Of a stretch of DNA of 64,000 bases, positions 12,832 to 22,204 are shown piece by piece. The DNA comes from Phlebotomus papatasi. Taxonomy: Eukaryota > Arthropoda > Insecta > Diptera > Psychodidae. Under the pieces are notes generated by a model. That model had not been told where the DNA came from, searched no databases, and saw only the letters and a program-made list of their open reading frames with translations. A program made the position numbers and the translations under genes. Each line of letters begins with the position of its first letter. Position 1 is the stretch's first letter. The DNA lies in the NCBI RefSeq assembly GCF_024763615.1, contig NC_077222.1, forward strand, positions 60,016,001 through 60,080,000, given 5' to 3'.

Positions 12832-12835
12832 AGAT

Positions 12836-13902
12836 CCAAAATTTGGGCCCGACCTGAGAAGGTCGCATTTCATCTCGGACAAAATGCACATACACCAATT
12901 GTACTGGGTACCCACCCCCTCCCCTCCCACACCTCTATATCCCCCCACCACTTCTCAGAATCCGATGACGTCATATTTAACTTTTTCATTAAAATTTACA
13001 CATTACACTCATTTTTTAACGTTATTTTCCCACTTGACTTGGATTTTTTTACAAATTTTTATTGCGTTTGTTTAAGTTGTGTTATCAGGGCTAAATCGAT
13101 AAAGGTTTATTGAGTTGTATTAGCCGGTTAAAATCCCGAAAATACCGAATTGGTTGATAAAGGTATCATAACTACTCCCGCAGTTGCTTTCGCACTTGCT
13201 AGTGGCAAAGAACCAAACGCAATAAAAATTTGTAAAAAAAATCCAAGTCAAGTGGGAAAATAACGTTAAAAAATGAGTGTAATGTGTAAATTTTAATGAA
13301 AAAGGTTTAAATATGACGTCATCGGATTCTGAGAAGTGGTGGGGGGATATAGAGGTGTGGGAGGGGAGGGGGTGGGTACCCAGTACAATTGGTGTATGTG
13401 CATTTTGTCCGAGATGAAATGCGACCTTCTCAGGTCGGGCCCAAATTTTGGATCTACACGTTTTTGACACTCATAAATCAAGAATATGTGCGCTAAAAAA
13501 CGATTTTCGTGGATTCTACAGGAGAGGTTTGAAACATGTCCATGCAAAAGGAAAATCTCCAATTTCATTTTTTTTTTTGTTGCAAATGATGCTTTTCCAG
13601 GAAATCATTCCGGAATTTAGTATTTTTATTAAAAAAAAATCCTAATTTCACGTGTGCAGAGGATCATATTTCAACTGGGAATGGATTTTCTCCAAGAAAA
13701 GTTGCGATCGTGTAAGTGTATTTTACTAGGGCCATCAAGTCTTGTTCGAAACATGTCCTAGTGCACACAAAGAAGGAAAATCTCAAATTTCATCTTTTTA
13801 TCACGTATGGTGTTTTTCCAGTAAAATATCGTACAATTTTGAAACTTTTATGAGACATTTTTCATTGCACATGTGAAAAATAATATTTCAATTTCGCAAT
13901 GT
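12836..13902. repeat. Palindromic element: rest of left arm, 142-base loop, full right arm
   Basis: The left arm resumes at 12836-13070, the loop is 13071-13212, and the right arm is 13213-13902 (690 bases visible). With the LTR insertion removed, the left arm shown is 685 bases, so the two arms match over almost their whole length. The arms contain a run rich in CCCCTCCC and CCCCCC and a TGACGTCA octamer. No transposase is present. It is a foldback or long-TIR non-autonomous DNA element. Reading frames over the arms (about 12890-13570) are repeat artefacts. Confidence 0.92.
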
Positions 13903-14062
13903 TGGATAATTTTTTAAGTGATGCATAACTTGAACTGGATATTTCAACCAAGTGTGTAAAATTGTTGTTATTCTATAATCGACAGTCAAACCAATAAGTT
14001 TGTTTTACGAAAGATAGGCCAACCTAATTCACGGAGAATACATATTTCGGATACACAATAAC

Positions 14063-14545
14063 ATGGTGAGTTCCATATTTTTTAATAAAAAAAAATCATA
14101 AAAATTATATTTGACGTAAACTGTTTTGCAGTTTTTGATAAATCATAATCCTACGAAAGAAGAAGCTGAGAAAATTTTGGAAAGATTTACACGAAAAAGA
14201 CCACATTCCGATGACCCGCTATCTTGGATAGAAGAAATTTTAAATAAAATGGAACGTGACATAGCTTCTGAGAAGTTACACAAAATTCAAAGGAGTGAGG
14301 TAGAGGAGTCTAACAAAGAAGTTGAAGATCAACTCATGTGTAAAAGAAAAGATAAGCTCACAGAAAAATACTTTGAAAAACAGGAGAAAAATCTTTACCT
14401 TGTAGAATATGTGACTGATTCAGAAGGAGATCAAGTACCTGCGGAAGATTTTTTATCAGATTTTGAGGAACAAACGTTATATTATTCTAGGAAACCTGCT
14501 TCAGATCATGTATATTCATCTGAAAATTGTAGTAGTGATGTATAA
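14063..14545 (+). CDS. Small acidic, helix-rich protein, two exons, unknown function
   Basis: I read an ATG at 14063-14065 followed at once by a donor (GTGAGT), a 66-base intron with acceptor TTTTGCAG, and a second exon 14132-14545, giving 138 residues. The first half is rich in E and K and likely helical or coiled-coil; the second half has acidic patches such as TDSEGDQ and a serine-rich C-terminus. No known domain is recognised. AATAAA lies 18 bases after the stop. A RING gene follows on the same strand about 170 bases on, so the two may belong to one compact locus. A frame opening at a non-ATG codon at 14126 is less likely than the spliced start. Confidence 0.55.
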
Positions 14546-14717
14546 TTTTCTATATCATTTGCAATAAAAAGTTAAAAGTATAAATTTAGAGCGTTTTTAA
14601 CCCAAAAATCCCTCTTCCCTTTCTTTCTTTCGTTGAAAATTGTTCATTACAAACATTTTTCACAATTATTTAACATGGTGTATCTTAAAAAATCACTCAG
14701 AAAAAATCTATATCGCA

Positions 14718-15215
14718 ATGAGTACGCACAGCTTGAGACAATTAGCAGAAGCTTTGGCAAAAGAAAAATCAGAGTCTGATTTGGTGCAATTTATTTTACA
14801 TAAAAAGACAATTGCACAAATGATCGACCTACTTTATGAAAACAAAAATGAGATTTTACGTCGCGGTGTAGTGGAAAAAATTTCTAGAAAAATGAAAAAT
14901 GGAAAAAGCATGACTATTTTGGAGAAAAAACAATTGATGGTACAATTCTTTAACATTAATGATGAAAATACAATTGATAATTTGTTCGAGATATTCTTTG
15001 GCGATCAAATTTTGGATTGTGATAATGTAGAAGCAGAATACGATATTGTACAGCAATCACATAAAATCTGCAAAATATGCTACAACAATGAATACGATAC
15101 CGCTTTCCTACCTTGTGGACACGTTGCTGCTTGTCAAGGATGTGCTTCAAAAACAAGACATTGCCCTATATGCCGAGAGCAATACGTTGAGACTACAAGA
15201 ATATATTTCTCGTGA
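14718..15215 (+). CDS. Small RING-finger protein, IAP-type C-terminal RING, no BIR domain
   Basis: The 165-residue product is a likely E3 ubiquitin ligase acting in the cytosol. Residues 118-165 form a C3HC4 RING of the kind that closes inhibitor-of-apoptosis proteins: C118 and C121 (CKIC), C133 and H135 (LPCGH), C139 and C142, C149 and C152 (CPIC), then a short hydrophobic tail ending YFS. IAP-family RINGs share LPCGH..C..C and this tail, which supports dimerisation. The N-terminal 110 residues are helical and charged, and no BIR zinc-binding pattern is seen. It is therefore not a classical IAP: it may be a truncated relative, a host gene, or a gene of viral origin. I chose the ATG at 14718; a longer frame opens at 14640 without good sequence. 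Poly(A) signal AATAAA lies about 65 bases after the stop. Confidence 0.75.
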   Translation: MSTHSLRQLAEALAKEKSESDLVQFILHKKTIAQMIDLLYENKNEILRRGVVEKISRKMKNGKSMTILEKKQLMVQFFNINDENTIDNLFEIFFGDQILDCDNVEAEYDIVQQSHKICKICYNNEYDTAFLPCGHVAACQGCASKTRHCPICREQYVETTRIYFS

Positions 15216-16036
15216 AGAAAACAAAAATGAAGTCAACATTTTTTTGTGTAATGAAAAACTACAACCGACTAAGTTATAAATAAAATTGATTGTAAAACAA
15301 TGAAATGAGTTTTCTTTCGCATCTGATCAAAGTATTATTATTATTTTTTTGTTTTTATGTTGCCATCAACATGAGGAATCATGTTAATTGTTTAAAAGTA
15401 GTTGCATGCAATCGAGTAGATTTTGTCAAAGAAGTTCGATACAATCATTTTTGATTGTGCTATAAAATGTAATTAAAACAATCCTGCTAATGCTGCAAAG
15501 AAAAAATCAGATTACGTTGAGAAAAAATGTCAGACGCCACTTTGAAGATTTTTTTTCACGTGAAGAAAATATTTTGATGCAGAAAAAATGCAAGATGATA
15601 AAAAATATGATATCTCTCTGCAGATTTTTTTATGTTGGTAAAATTTTTCAGTGCATTTTCATATTGATTTTTTCATGATGCATCAATGAAACATGTCGTG
15701 TTTTTCTTGATGCATAGATGAAACATTGTGTGATGTTGAAATAATTGATTGTAAAACAATTTCTTTTCACAACAAGACAAAATTCTCACAAATAATTTTA
15801 TTTCATTGACTTTAATCTTGCTCACATAGCAAATATGTTGAGATGAAAAGGGAATGTTGGTATAGATAAATATTGGCATAATGCATAACCCTGTGCAATT
15901 GAAGTTTCATTTTTTTCTTCATTCTTCTTATCTTAAGAGGATTCAGGTTGCAAATATACAAGATTAAAACAATTTACATTTACGTTTTCTCATCTTTTTA
16001 TTTGACATCATTTGATTTTTATACACATGTTACATT
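15216..16036. other. Intergenic, possible 62-residue frame at 15490-15678
   Basis: The interval between two convergent genes. The frame at 15490-15678 (plus) begins with basic residues and ends in a hydrophobic stretch rich in F and I, which could be a membrane segment. It has no recognised family and could be chance. TGATGCAT and ATGAAACAT motifs recur at 15677-15730. The minus-strand poly(A) signal of the next gene is at 15997-16002. Confidence 0.3.
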
Positions 16037-16837
16037 TTAAGAAATATTTGATTTACTTGCTACAAAAGGAATTTCATGAAACAGGCGAAAATAATTGACT
16101 GGTGGATCAAAAGTATTGCTGTTTGAAAAATTAGAATTTTCCAATCTTTGCACACCTAAAGATTTACAAGCATTGCTGTATCTCTCAAAATATTCTTGTA
16201 CATACCACTGTACAGAACTATTGTAAATCAAAGTTGCATTTATAAATTCAGAAAGTAACATTAATTTCTCAAATTCTGCAATATTTAGAGATAAACGATC
16301 AATTCCATTATTTTGGCAGAGAATAAGTAGTTCAGAATTTTCCACAGCACAGTAACTACTAATGTTCACGCAGTTGTCAAGTTGAATATTCAGCAACTCC
16401 AGTTTCATGTTGGCATCATCCTTTCCAGCATCCTCTCCCAATAATTTCCTTAAAGTTTGTTCATTGGCACAGAACGTTGTCCATGTATTTTGGGTGAATT
16501 CTACAGCATCAATTCCATCCCAGTAGCTTACGGCACATATTTTAGCAACTGGTGAAAAATTCTCTGGAGAAAACCCGATCGTGATAAACAATGTACATGT
16601 TCGATTTAGAAAGTAGGTGTATGCATTCAGTAGTTCAGGAGTTGTATTTTGTTGTCGATTTCTTGCATATTGTTCCTCATCCTTTCGAAGTTCCTCAGCA
16701 GGATCAAGATTATATTTGTTGAAGTGCTGCTTTGCCTTCATTACATTTGGAACTTGATGTGATCTTTCTTTTGTCTCCATATTTTCAGATAAGTTATTTT
16801 GTGATTTATCACTTTTCACTAAGAAAATGTCTTCCAC
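16037..16837 (-). CDS. Unknown 266-residue protein with two similar beta-strand/helix halves
   Basis: An intronless frame of 266 codons with coding-like composition, a minus-strand AATAAA (15997-16002) about 35 bases after the stop, and its start near 16837. The first 75 residues are polar and charged. Two later segments resemble each other: one with GIDAVEFTQNTW before TLRKLL, the other with GIDRLSLNIAEFEKLMLL. Both show a beta strand, a GID turn, a hydrophobic strand, then a helix carrying W or F. This loosely recalls the PC4/p15 single-stranded-DNA-binding fold, but the match is by eye and weak. It converges on the RING gene. It may be a lineage-specific host gene or a gene from an integrated element. 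Confidence 0.55.
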   Translation of the reverse strand: MEDIFLVKSDKSQNNLSENMETKERSHQVPNVMKAKQHFNKYNLDPAEELRKDEEQYARNRQQNTTPELLNAYTYFLNRTCTLFITIGFSPENFSPVAKICAVSYWDGIDAVEFTQNTWTTFCANEQTLRKLLGEDAGKDDANMKLELLNIQLDNCVNISSYCAVENSELLILCQNNGIDRLSLNIAEFEKLMLLSEFINATLIYNSSVQWYVQEYFERYSNACKSLGVQRLENSNFSNSNTFDPPVNYFRLFHEIPFVASKSNIS

Positions 16838-18511
16838 TCATCAATAAATCAGGGATACAAATGAGACTTTTTTTTCCAATGTTCAAATTCCTATAAAATA
16901 TTTTAGGATCTTTTGATCGTACTGACGAAATTTCCCGAGAAAATTATGCAAACGTATGCAAAATGTTTGTTTCATACACGATGAAACATGTTTGGACATG
17001 TCATGTCATGTTCATATCTCAGAATAAAGTCTAGAGGTAGGATGCGAGGGGCAAACAGAACATTTTTCTAAATAAAAAGTGAAGTTACTTTTTTTTAAAT
17101 TGTTTTTCAATATAATAAATAAAATTTTGTTAACATTTATTCAGGGGAGGATGAAGCTTTACGGTCAAGAACTAAAATTAATAGTATTCAGTGATGAAGT
17201 GCTAGTGAGTGCAAAGCTAAATTTCTTTTATCAGTGTAAGAACGCAAATGTTTGACTTTATTTTAGTGAGTATCGCTTGAATTTTATTTTTTATGCCTAT
17301 TCTACTGAGAGTCATCTTAAAAAAAAATTGATCTTCTACTAAAGAAAGAGGATTTCATCTTCTATTTTGTGATATGTGTCACAGAAATATATATAAATTT
17401 GATAATGAGTCATCAATGAAAAATGCATAAGTTAATTCAGCATCCCTGGTACCGAATTATAGAAGTGTATACAACATTTCATTCATAAAAATCAATTTTG
17501 TATGAAAAGTTGGTTCCTATTTTATTTTACTCTGCTGACATTTCTCCACATAATCAAATTCTTAGGTAAATATTGTACATATATTTACAGATTTTTTCAT
17601 ATTTGCTAAATTATAATAAGAGAAAACACAAATCAATAATTCACTTTGAATAATTTTGTTCTGTAATGTTGTAAAAATTCTCTAATGTCAGAGAAAAAGA
17701 ACATTGTAATACAAAGTTATGAGAAATCTAACACTTTTTACACACTTTCCCACTTGCGATCAAGAGAGTTAAATGATTCATACACAAGACAAGAAATTTT
17801 GCCCACATTGACATTTTTTCATTCATCTTTTAATTCTTTTATTTTATGCATGATACAGGAGTGCAAATTTCGAATAATCCCGCACAACTGCATAAAAATG
17901 CATACCAACATCTTTGATCATCAGTTTGTTTATTTGAAAATTGAGGATCTGAAACTAAGATTCTTGAAATTTCATGGCAGTCACCATCTGCAATAAGCAG
18001 AAATTCAATAAATTTCACGAAATTTATCACTTCTAATCTGAAATCACTGAACGAAAAATATTTTTTTAGACAAATTGCATAAAAATCGTTTGATCATATC
18101 ATCAAGAGATGTGAGTGATGTGAGATACAATCATGTAAGTGGAAAAGTATGATATTTTTCGGTAATTTATGTTACAATTTAAATAAAAAAGACAACTATT
18201 GCAAACAATATTGAAATACGCAAGCTCAAAAGTTGCATGCTTTGAAAAAAAAAAAACTGTTTACATGCAAATCTCAACTCAATGACGTTTCAATATCTAT
18301 TGATCAATATCCAATGAAAATGGTTTAAATTGCATGACGGCATCAACATCATGCTGTTCAATAACCAATGAAAATTATTGATAGTTCTTATCGCCAGTAA
18401 AATTAGTGAATATTGCGAAATTCCACTCAATTTGTCAATTATCTTGCGCACTGCAAGACATTTTTTTCCATGTTGCTTCATTCATCTGAAGGAATCAAAT
18501 TGTCGCGCAAA
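16838..18511. other. Non-coding, no gene recognised
   Basis: AT-rich DNA with only short frames. CCAATGAAAAT occurs twice (near 18309 and 18366), foreshadowing the CCAAT-rich repeats at 19 kb. An exon-like block at 17144-17201 is listed among rejected items. Confidence 0.4.
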
Positions 18512-18667
18512 GACTCATATAAATAGTCTCACCCATATGGTCTCGAGCGCGCGAAAAGGTCTCATATTGCATTTGCATTTTTCCACACTTGGACAGTGCA
18601 TACAAGCCAGAGACTATAGAGAATCCCGCTTACTGCATAGGAAAGACTTCTGACAAACCTTCTATCA

Positions 18668-18741
18668 TGCCACAATGGCACAATGGATAAGGTATTGGAC
18701 TCGCAACCGAGAGGTCCGGGGATCAATTCTTAGGCATGGCA
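18668..18741 (+). pseudogene. Degraded tRNA-like sequence (tRNA pseudogene or SINE head)
   Basis: The block has a good A box (TGGCACAATGG), an anticodon arm that would read CGC (alanine) and a decayed B box (GGGATCAATTC in place of GGTTCGAATCC). The acceptor ends TGCCA and TGGCA pair, but two acceptor pairs, part of the T stem and one base of the anticodon stem are lost. It is thus unlikely to be a working tRNA. It differs from the SINE family at 49 and 57 kb. Confidence 0.55.
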
Positions 18742-18962
18742 GATCTTTTCCCATATAAATTGTATAGGGAGAAAAAAAACACATGAGAAAGAGTCCACCA
18801 AAGTAATTTTCGTTAATTCAAATATTCAAAATGACTATCAGAAAGCGCGCAATATCAAAAAGTTCAAAGTTCCAAAAAGTTCAAGATGGCCGTCTAAAGT
18901 TCACAGATTAAAAGTCTAATATGATCACTGAAACGGTTCATACATTCAAATAAAGAGTATCG

Positions 18963-19415
18963 TATTCCATAGCCAATGAGAATGTTCTCCGCAATAGGAC
19001 CGTGCTTCATAACCAATCAAAACGCTTGCCCCCCCTCAACAGTATCATGCTACATAAGCAAGCCACGCCCACAAAACAGGATCGTGCTTCATATTCAGTT
19101 AAAATAATTAACCAAATCTCCGCCCACAAAACAGTATCGTGCTTCATAACCAATCAAAATGCTTCCCGCAAAAGTATTGTGTTCCATATCCACAAACAAG
19201 CCACGCCCACAAAACAGGATCGTGCTTCATATTCAGTTAAAATAATTAACCAAAATGCAGAAGAGGAGGAGGAGGGGAGGAGCGCGGAGCGGGGAAACCG
19301 ACCTGCACGTAGACCACCCACCAGAGCTATCGATGTGGCGTCACAAAACAGTCTCGTGCTCCATGGAAAGCCACGCCCACAAAACAGGACTGTGCTTCAT
19401 TATTACTACTCATAT
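18963..19415 (+). repeat. Imperfect tandem repeats with CCAAT and CCACGCCC motifs
   Basis: A block containing CCACGCCCACAAAACAG, TCGTGCTTCATA and AGTTAAAATAATTAACCAAA occurs at about 19061-19115 and again at 19199-19255 (period near 138). Partial copies lie at 18966, 19126 and 19370. CCAATCAAAA and CCAATGAGAA motifs sit between them. A 141-codon open frame at 19002-19427 arises from the repeat structure and is not taken as a gene. A GC-rich, purine-rich insert (19258-19300) interrupts the array. Confidence 0.7.
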
Positions 19416-19577
19416 TATTGGGATTAAAAAACTCTCAAGTTAGAAATAATTTTTCTAATTTCATTTGTATTATTTATCGGAAAATCACAATTTTCAATTA
19501 ATTGCAAAATTGAGTATTAGTGATTAAATTTTATCTATACTTTATTTATAAATTATATTTGCATGAGAAAATTAATA

Positions 19578-19658
19578 CTCCCTCTGTCCCAAAAATGTCG
19601 TACATTCTTTCATATAAAATGTATTAGCAAAAGTATGAGTTTTTCGGGACGGAGGGAG
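19578..19658. mobile_element. Stowaway-like MITE (81 bp), TA target duplication
   Basis: The ends CTCCCTCTGTCCC and GGGACGGAGGGAG are inverted repeats flanked by TA on both sides. This is the classic Stowaway (Tc1/mariner superfamily) terminus. It is too short to code. The same terminus bounds a 904-base element at 28187-29090. Confidence 0.85.
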
Positions 19659-20399
19659 TATTAAAATTGGGCATCGTTCATAAGAAAAGCTTTTTTTTTT
19701 TGGTAAATACTCTATCATTATTTATTGTTTATTGTTTAATATGATATAATGCTTCTGAAAAACAACAAGAATATTGTTATAATATTCTAAAGAGATATTA
19801 AAGACTTCTACTAATTTTTGTATTAAGAATGTAAGAGTACTTCAGACAAAATGTACGTAGCTTGCAGAATTTTTAAGTCTTTTTTTAACAAACCTCGTGG
19901 ATTAAAAACTATTTTTTATATTTATACATTTTTATAATTCTTTATTTTCACTAATTATCTTGATTAGTGAACACGAGACTTCAAGTCTTTAAATGTTTAT
20001 ATCTTCTAAAGAGGAAAATGAACAAGTTAATACATCAAAATATTTTATATCTCTTTTTTTTATTTAATTTAATCTTCTCTTTCAAAGAAATGACAATATT
20101 CTTGCTCCCTCTTTGAATTCGAGCAATAAAATTTAAGGGTGGCACATTTTTAAATAGGCAACCATACATCCATATAAAATTAACCTTAGAAAAGAAATTT
20201 TAAATTCAAATAACAGCGATTCTAAGCTTTCAAACGTTAGATGTAAAGAAATATTCTAATTTTGAGTGGACTTTTGCATACAAAAAATGCAATTTTAAAT
20301 ATGTGGAATTTGTGCATACATTTCATATAACTTTAATTATTTAGCATTTTTTACATTTACTGAATGTCTTCAACTATATTAGAGACATTTTTGGTCAAT

Positions 20400-20660
20400 T
20401 TCAGAGAAATTTTTGCCATCTAGGCATATCCAAGAGGTGCCTAGATAGCTTTTGGCTATGTAGTCTCCTATCTAGTCAAGGGTTGTCGCGTTTTCAATTC
20501 GTTAACCAACTTAACGAATCCCAGAGACTAGATAGGGATACGGCAATACTGAAAAATGTGTCTCGACTACACTCACACACATTCACCAGCAGTGTACATG
20601 TAGAGCTATGTAGTCAGACTACATATATGTAGTCTGACTAGATACGGTCAAAATTGGCCC
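20400..20660. repeat. Inverted repeats including a perfect 30-bp palindrome (20611-20640)
   Basis: TCTATCTAGTC-type and TTCGTTAA/TTAACGAA inverted pairs lie at 20470-20540. A perfect palindrome, TAGTCAGACTACATA joined to its reverse complement, lies at 20611-20640. The whole looks like a decayed MITE or stacked hairpins. No gene is seen. Confidence 0.7.
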
Positions 20661-20756
20661 CCAGGTTTAGAAATAGTGGAAAACAACAGAAATAAGGATT
20701 CTAGTTTCTTGTCAGTAGTTATTTCTTACTTTATGATCATTTCAAAAATAACCAAA

Positions 20757-20759
<3 letters not shown>

Positions 20760-20799
<40 letters not shown>
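20760..20799. repeat. (TA)n microsatellite
   Basis: A pure TA dinucleotide run of 40 bases. Confidence 0.97.
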
Positions 20800-20802
<3 letters not shown>

Positions 20803-20946
20803 GAAATATTTGAGAAGCAGCCATGAATCTAGAAGAATTTATGGTAATCTGAGATTTGACGTTCGGAATTTTAATTTTCGTGATTTTGGCTTTTCGGGGT
20901 TTTGGTTTCGAGATTTTGGCGATTTCAGTCCAGACTGCACAATTCT

Positions 20947-21302
20947 TTAGCGACGCTCCAAAAGCTCCAAGAGCTTGAATGGGTGCTCCTATCGCACCCG
21001 CTGTATAGTCCAGACCTGGCACCAAGCGATTGTCACTTTTTCAAGCATTTGCAAAATTTTCTTGATGGTACAAAACTGTCCTCAAGAGAAGCTTGTAAAA
21101 ATGAGCTAGTGAGTGTCAGTAGGAAGTAGGGACCACTACTTTTTCAATTCTGAAATAATTAAATTGCCCTCAGAATGGACGAAACTTATTGAACAAAAAA
21201 GTACATATATGGTCTAGTCTAAATCGTATAATCCTAAGTATATATATTCATTTTCAAAATAAAGTACAAAAGGGCTTAAGACTTTTTACTTGACCATCCA
21301 TA
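20947..21302 (+). pseudogene. Mariner transposase, C-terminal fragment
   Basis: The frame at 20902-21129 contains HPLYSPDLAPSDCHFF, the mariner catalytic block holding the third acidic residue of the DDE/D triad (the D of APSD), preceded by LQELEW and followed by LQNFLDG as in mariner transposases. The N-terminal DNA-binding part and the first two catalytic residues are absent and the frame stops at 21129. Further degraded mariner-like sequence continues to about 21302 (ends TTTTTACTTGACC). It is a dead relic; the sequence before about 20947 is unrelated. Confidence 0.85.
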
Positions 21303-22046
21303 ACTTTTATCCAAATTAATTTTTTTGGAAAGGTTTCCACTCCCAGATAAGTCTAATCTGAGTAATAACTGACAAATTTGTATTTTTCGACAAAAATAAA
21401 TATTAAACAACAAACTCTTAGATTTAAGAAGCCTACAAATTTTGTCGTAACATTAGGACATGATATTGATGAGAGGGATGTATTGCATAGGCCTTTGCTA
21501 TAAACCGTAAGATGATAATCTATTACTGTTCTTTTTGCAAAACTCCTTTCTACGGCGAAGAAACGAATGACATGACAGCTTGAAAAATAAATCATATAGG
21601 ACTGTGCTTTTTGGACCATTTCCGCGAAGATTCAGAAGATTAAAAAGAATCCCAACAAAATTATATTTGCAGCCAAATCAGTCGAATAAATTATTCATAG
21701 TGATAAAACTGATTTTTGTGGCACTTGAATCAATCATCAAATATCTTAACTTGTTTGTGCAGCATCTAAAGAGCTGTGCGCATTGCATCTATGTTCATTA
21801 TCAAGTTAACCATATCTCCTTTGTATTATTGACAAAGTTTTGTGTAAAAATGTAATAAAAAAAAGAAAAAACAATCCAATATTTTGAACTTTGAACAATT
21901 TGAACGTACAACTAACAAGATCAACTGTAACCAATTAACAAAACGTTTTTATCCTCTCTGAAAGCACTAAAAATGTGCTTGCAAATAAAATAATTTCTTT
22001 TTCTTTCTGTGTTTAAAGAAATAATTGCATGGGGAACAAAACTTAC

Positions 22047-22204
22047 TGTCAAAGCTGACAAATAATTCCGGCATGTCATCAATTGAAACCATTGATCGAT
22101 AGTCCAATTTCGGTGGTGGTACTTTGCTGGATTTATGTGATGACGGATGAGAAGATTCGGAGGAACTGGGACTTGGTCGGATGAATGTTCCAATTGATGA
22201 GCGT
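22047..22204 (-). CDS. mtd: mtd exon 7 (last in window)
   Basis: 158 bases between acceptor ATATCCAG and donor GTAAGTTT. It starts by completing an arginine codon split across the intron and ends with one base of the next codon. It encodes a serine-rich linker followed by SMVSIDDMPELFVSFD, a hallmark of OXR1/NCOA7 just before the region leading to TLDc. The frame running 22193 to 21921 is a different, non-coding frame. Confidence 0.9.

Larger units (their letters stand above)
6938..12835 (+). mobile_element. Young non-coding LTR retrotransposon (LARD-like), with AGAT target-site duplications
   Basis: The element proper is 6942-12831, flanked by the 4-base duplication AGAT (6938-6941 and 12832-12835). 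The uninterrupted target can be read in the opposite arm of the palindrome near 13450, which proves the insertion. The LTRs begin TGTTAG and end TTAACA and appear identical over 237 bases. The interior (7179-12594) has no reading frame above about 110 codons and no gag, protease, reverse transcriptase or integrase motif. It therefore depends on proteins from another element. The 4-base duplication fits a Ty3/gypsy-type integrase, which is inference. No primer-binding site directly abuts the 5' LTR; a TGG-starting candidate lies at 7190. Confidence 0.92.

Noticed and set aside
12884..13568. Frames of 63-116 codons over the palindrome arms
   Set aside because: They read the two complementary arms of the same repeat, so the similar products are repeat artefacts.
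17144..17201. Exon-like block with ATG at 17151, acceptor TTATTCAG and donor GTGAGT
   Set aside because: Only about 17 codons, no partner exon recognised, and such splice-like pairs occur by chance in AT-rich DNA.
19002..19427. 141-codon frame
   Set aside because: It is built from the tandem repeat unit (repeated KQATPTKQDRASYSVKIINQ) and has no coding signature beyond the repeat.
21921..22193. 90-codon minus-strand frame
   Set aside because: It is a shifted frame of mtd exon 7; the correct frame gives the conserved SIDDMPELFVSFD.
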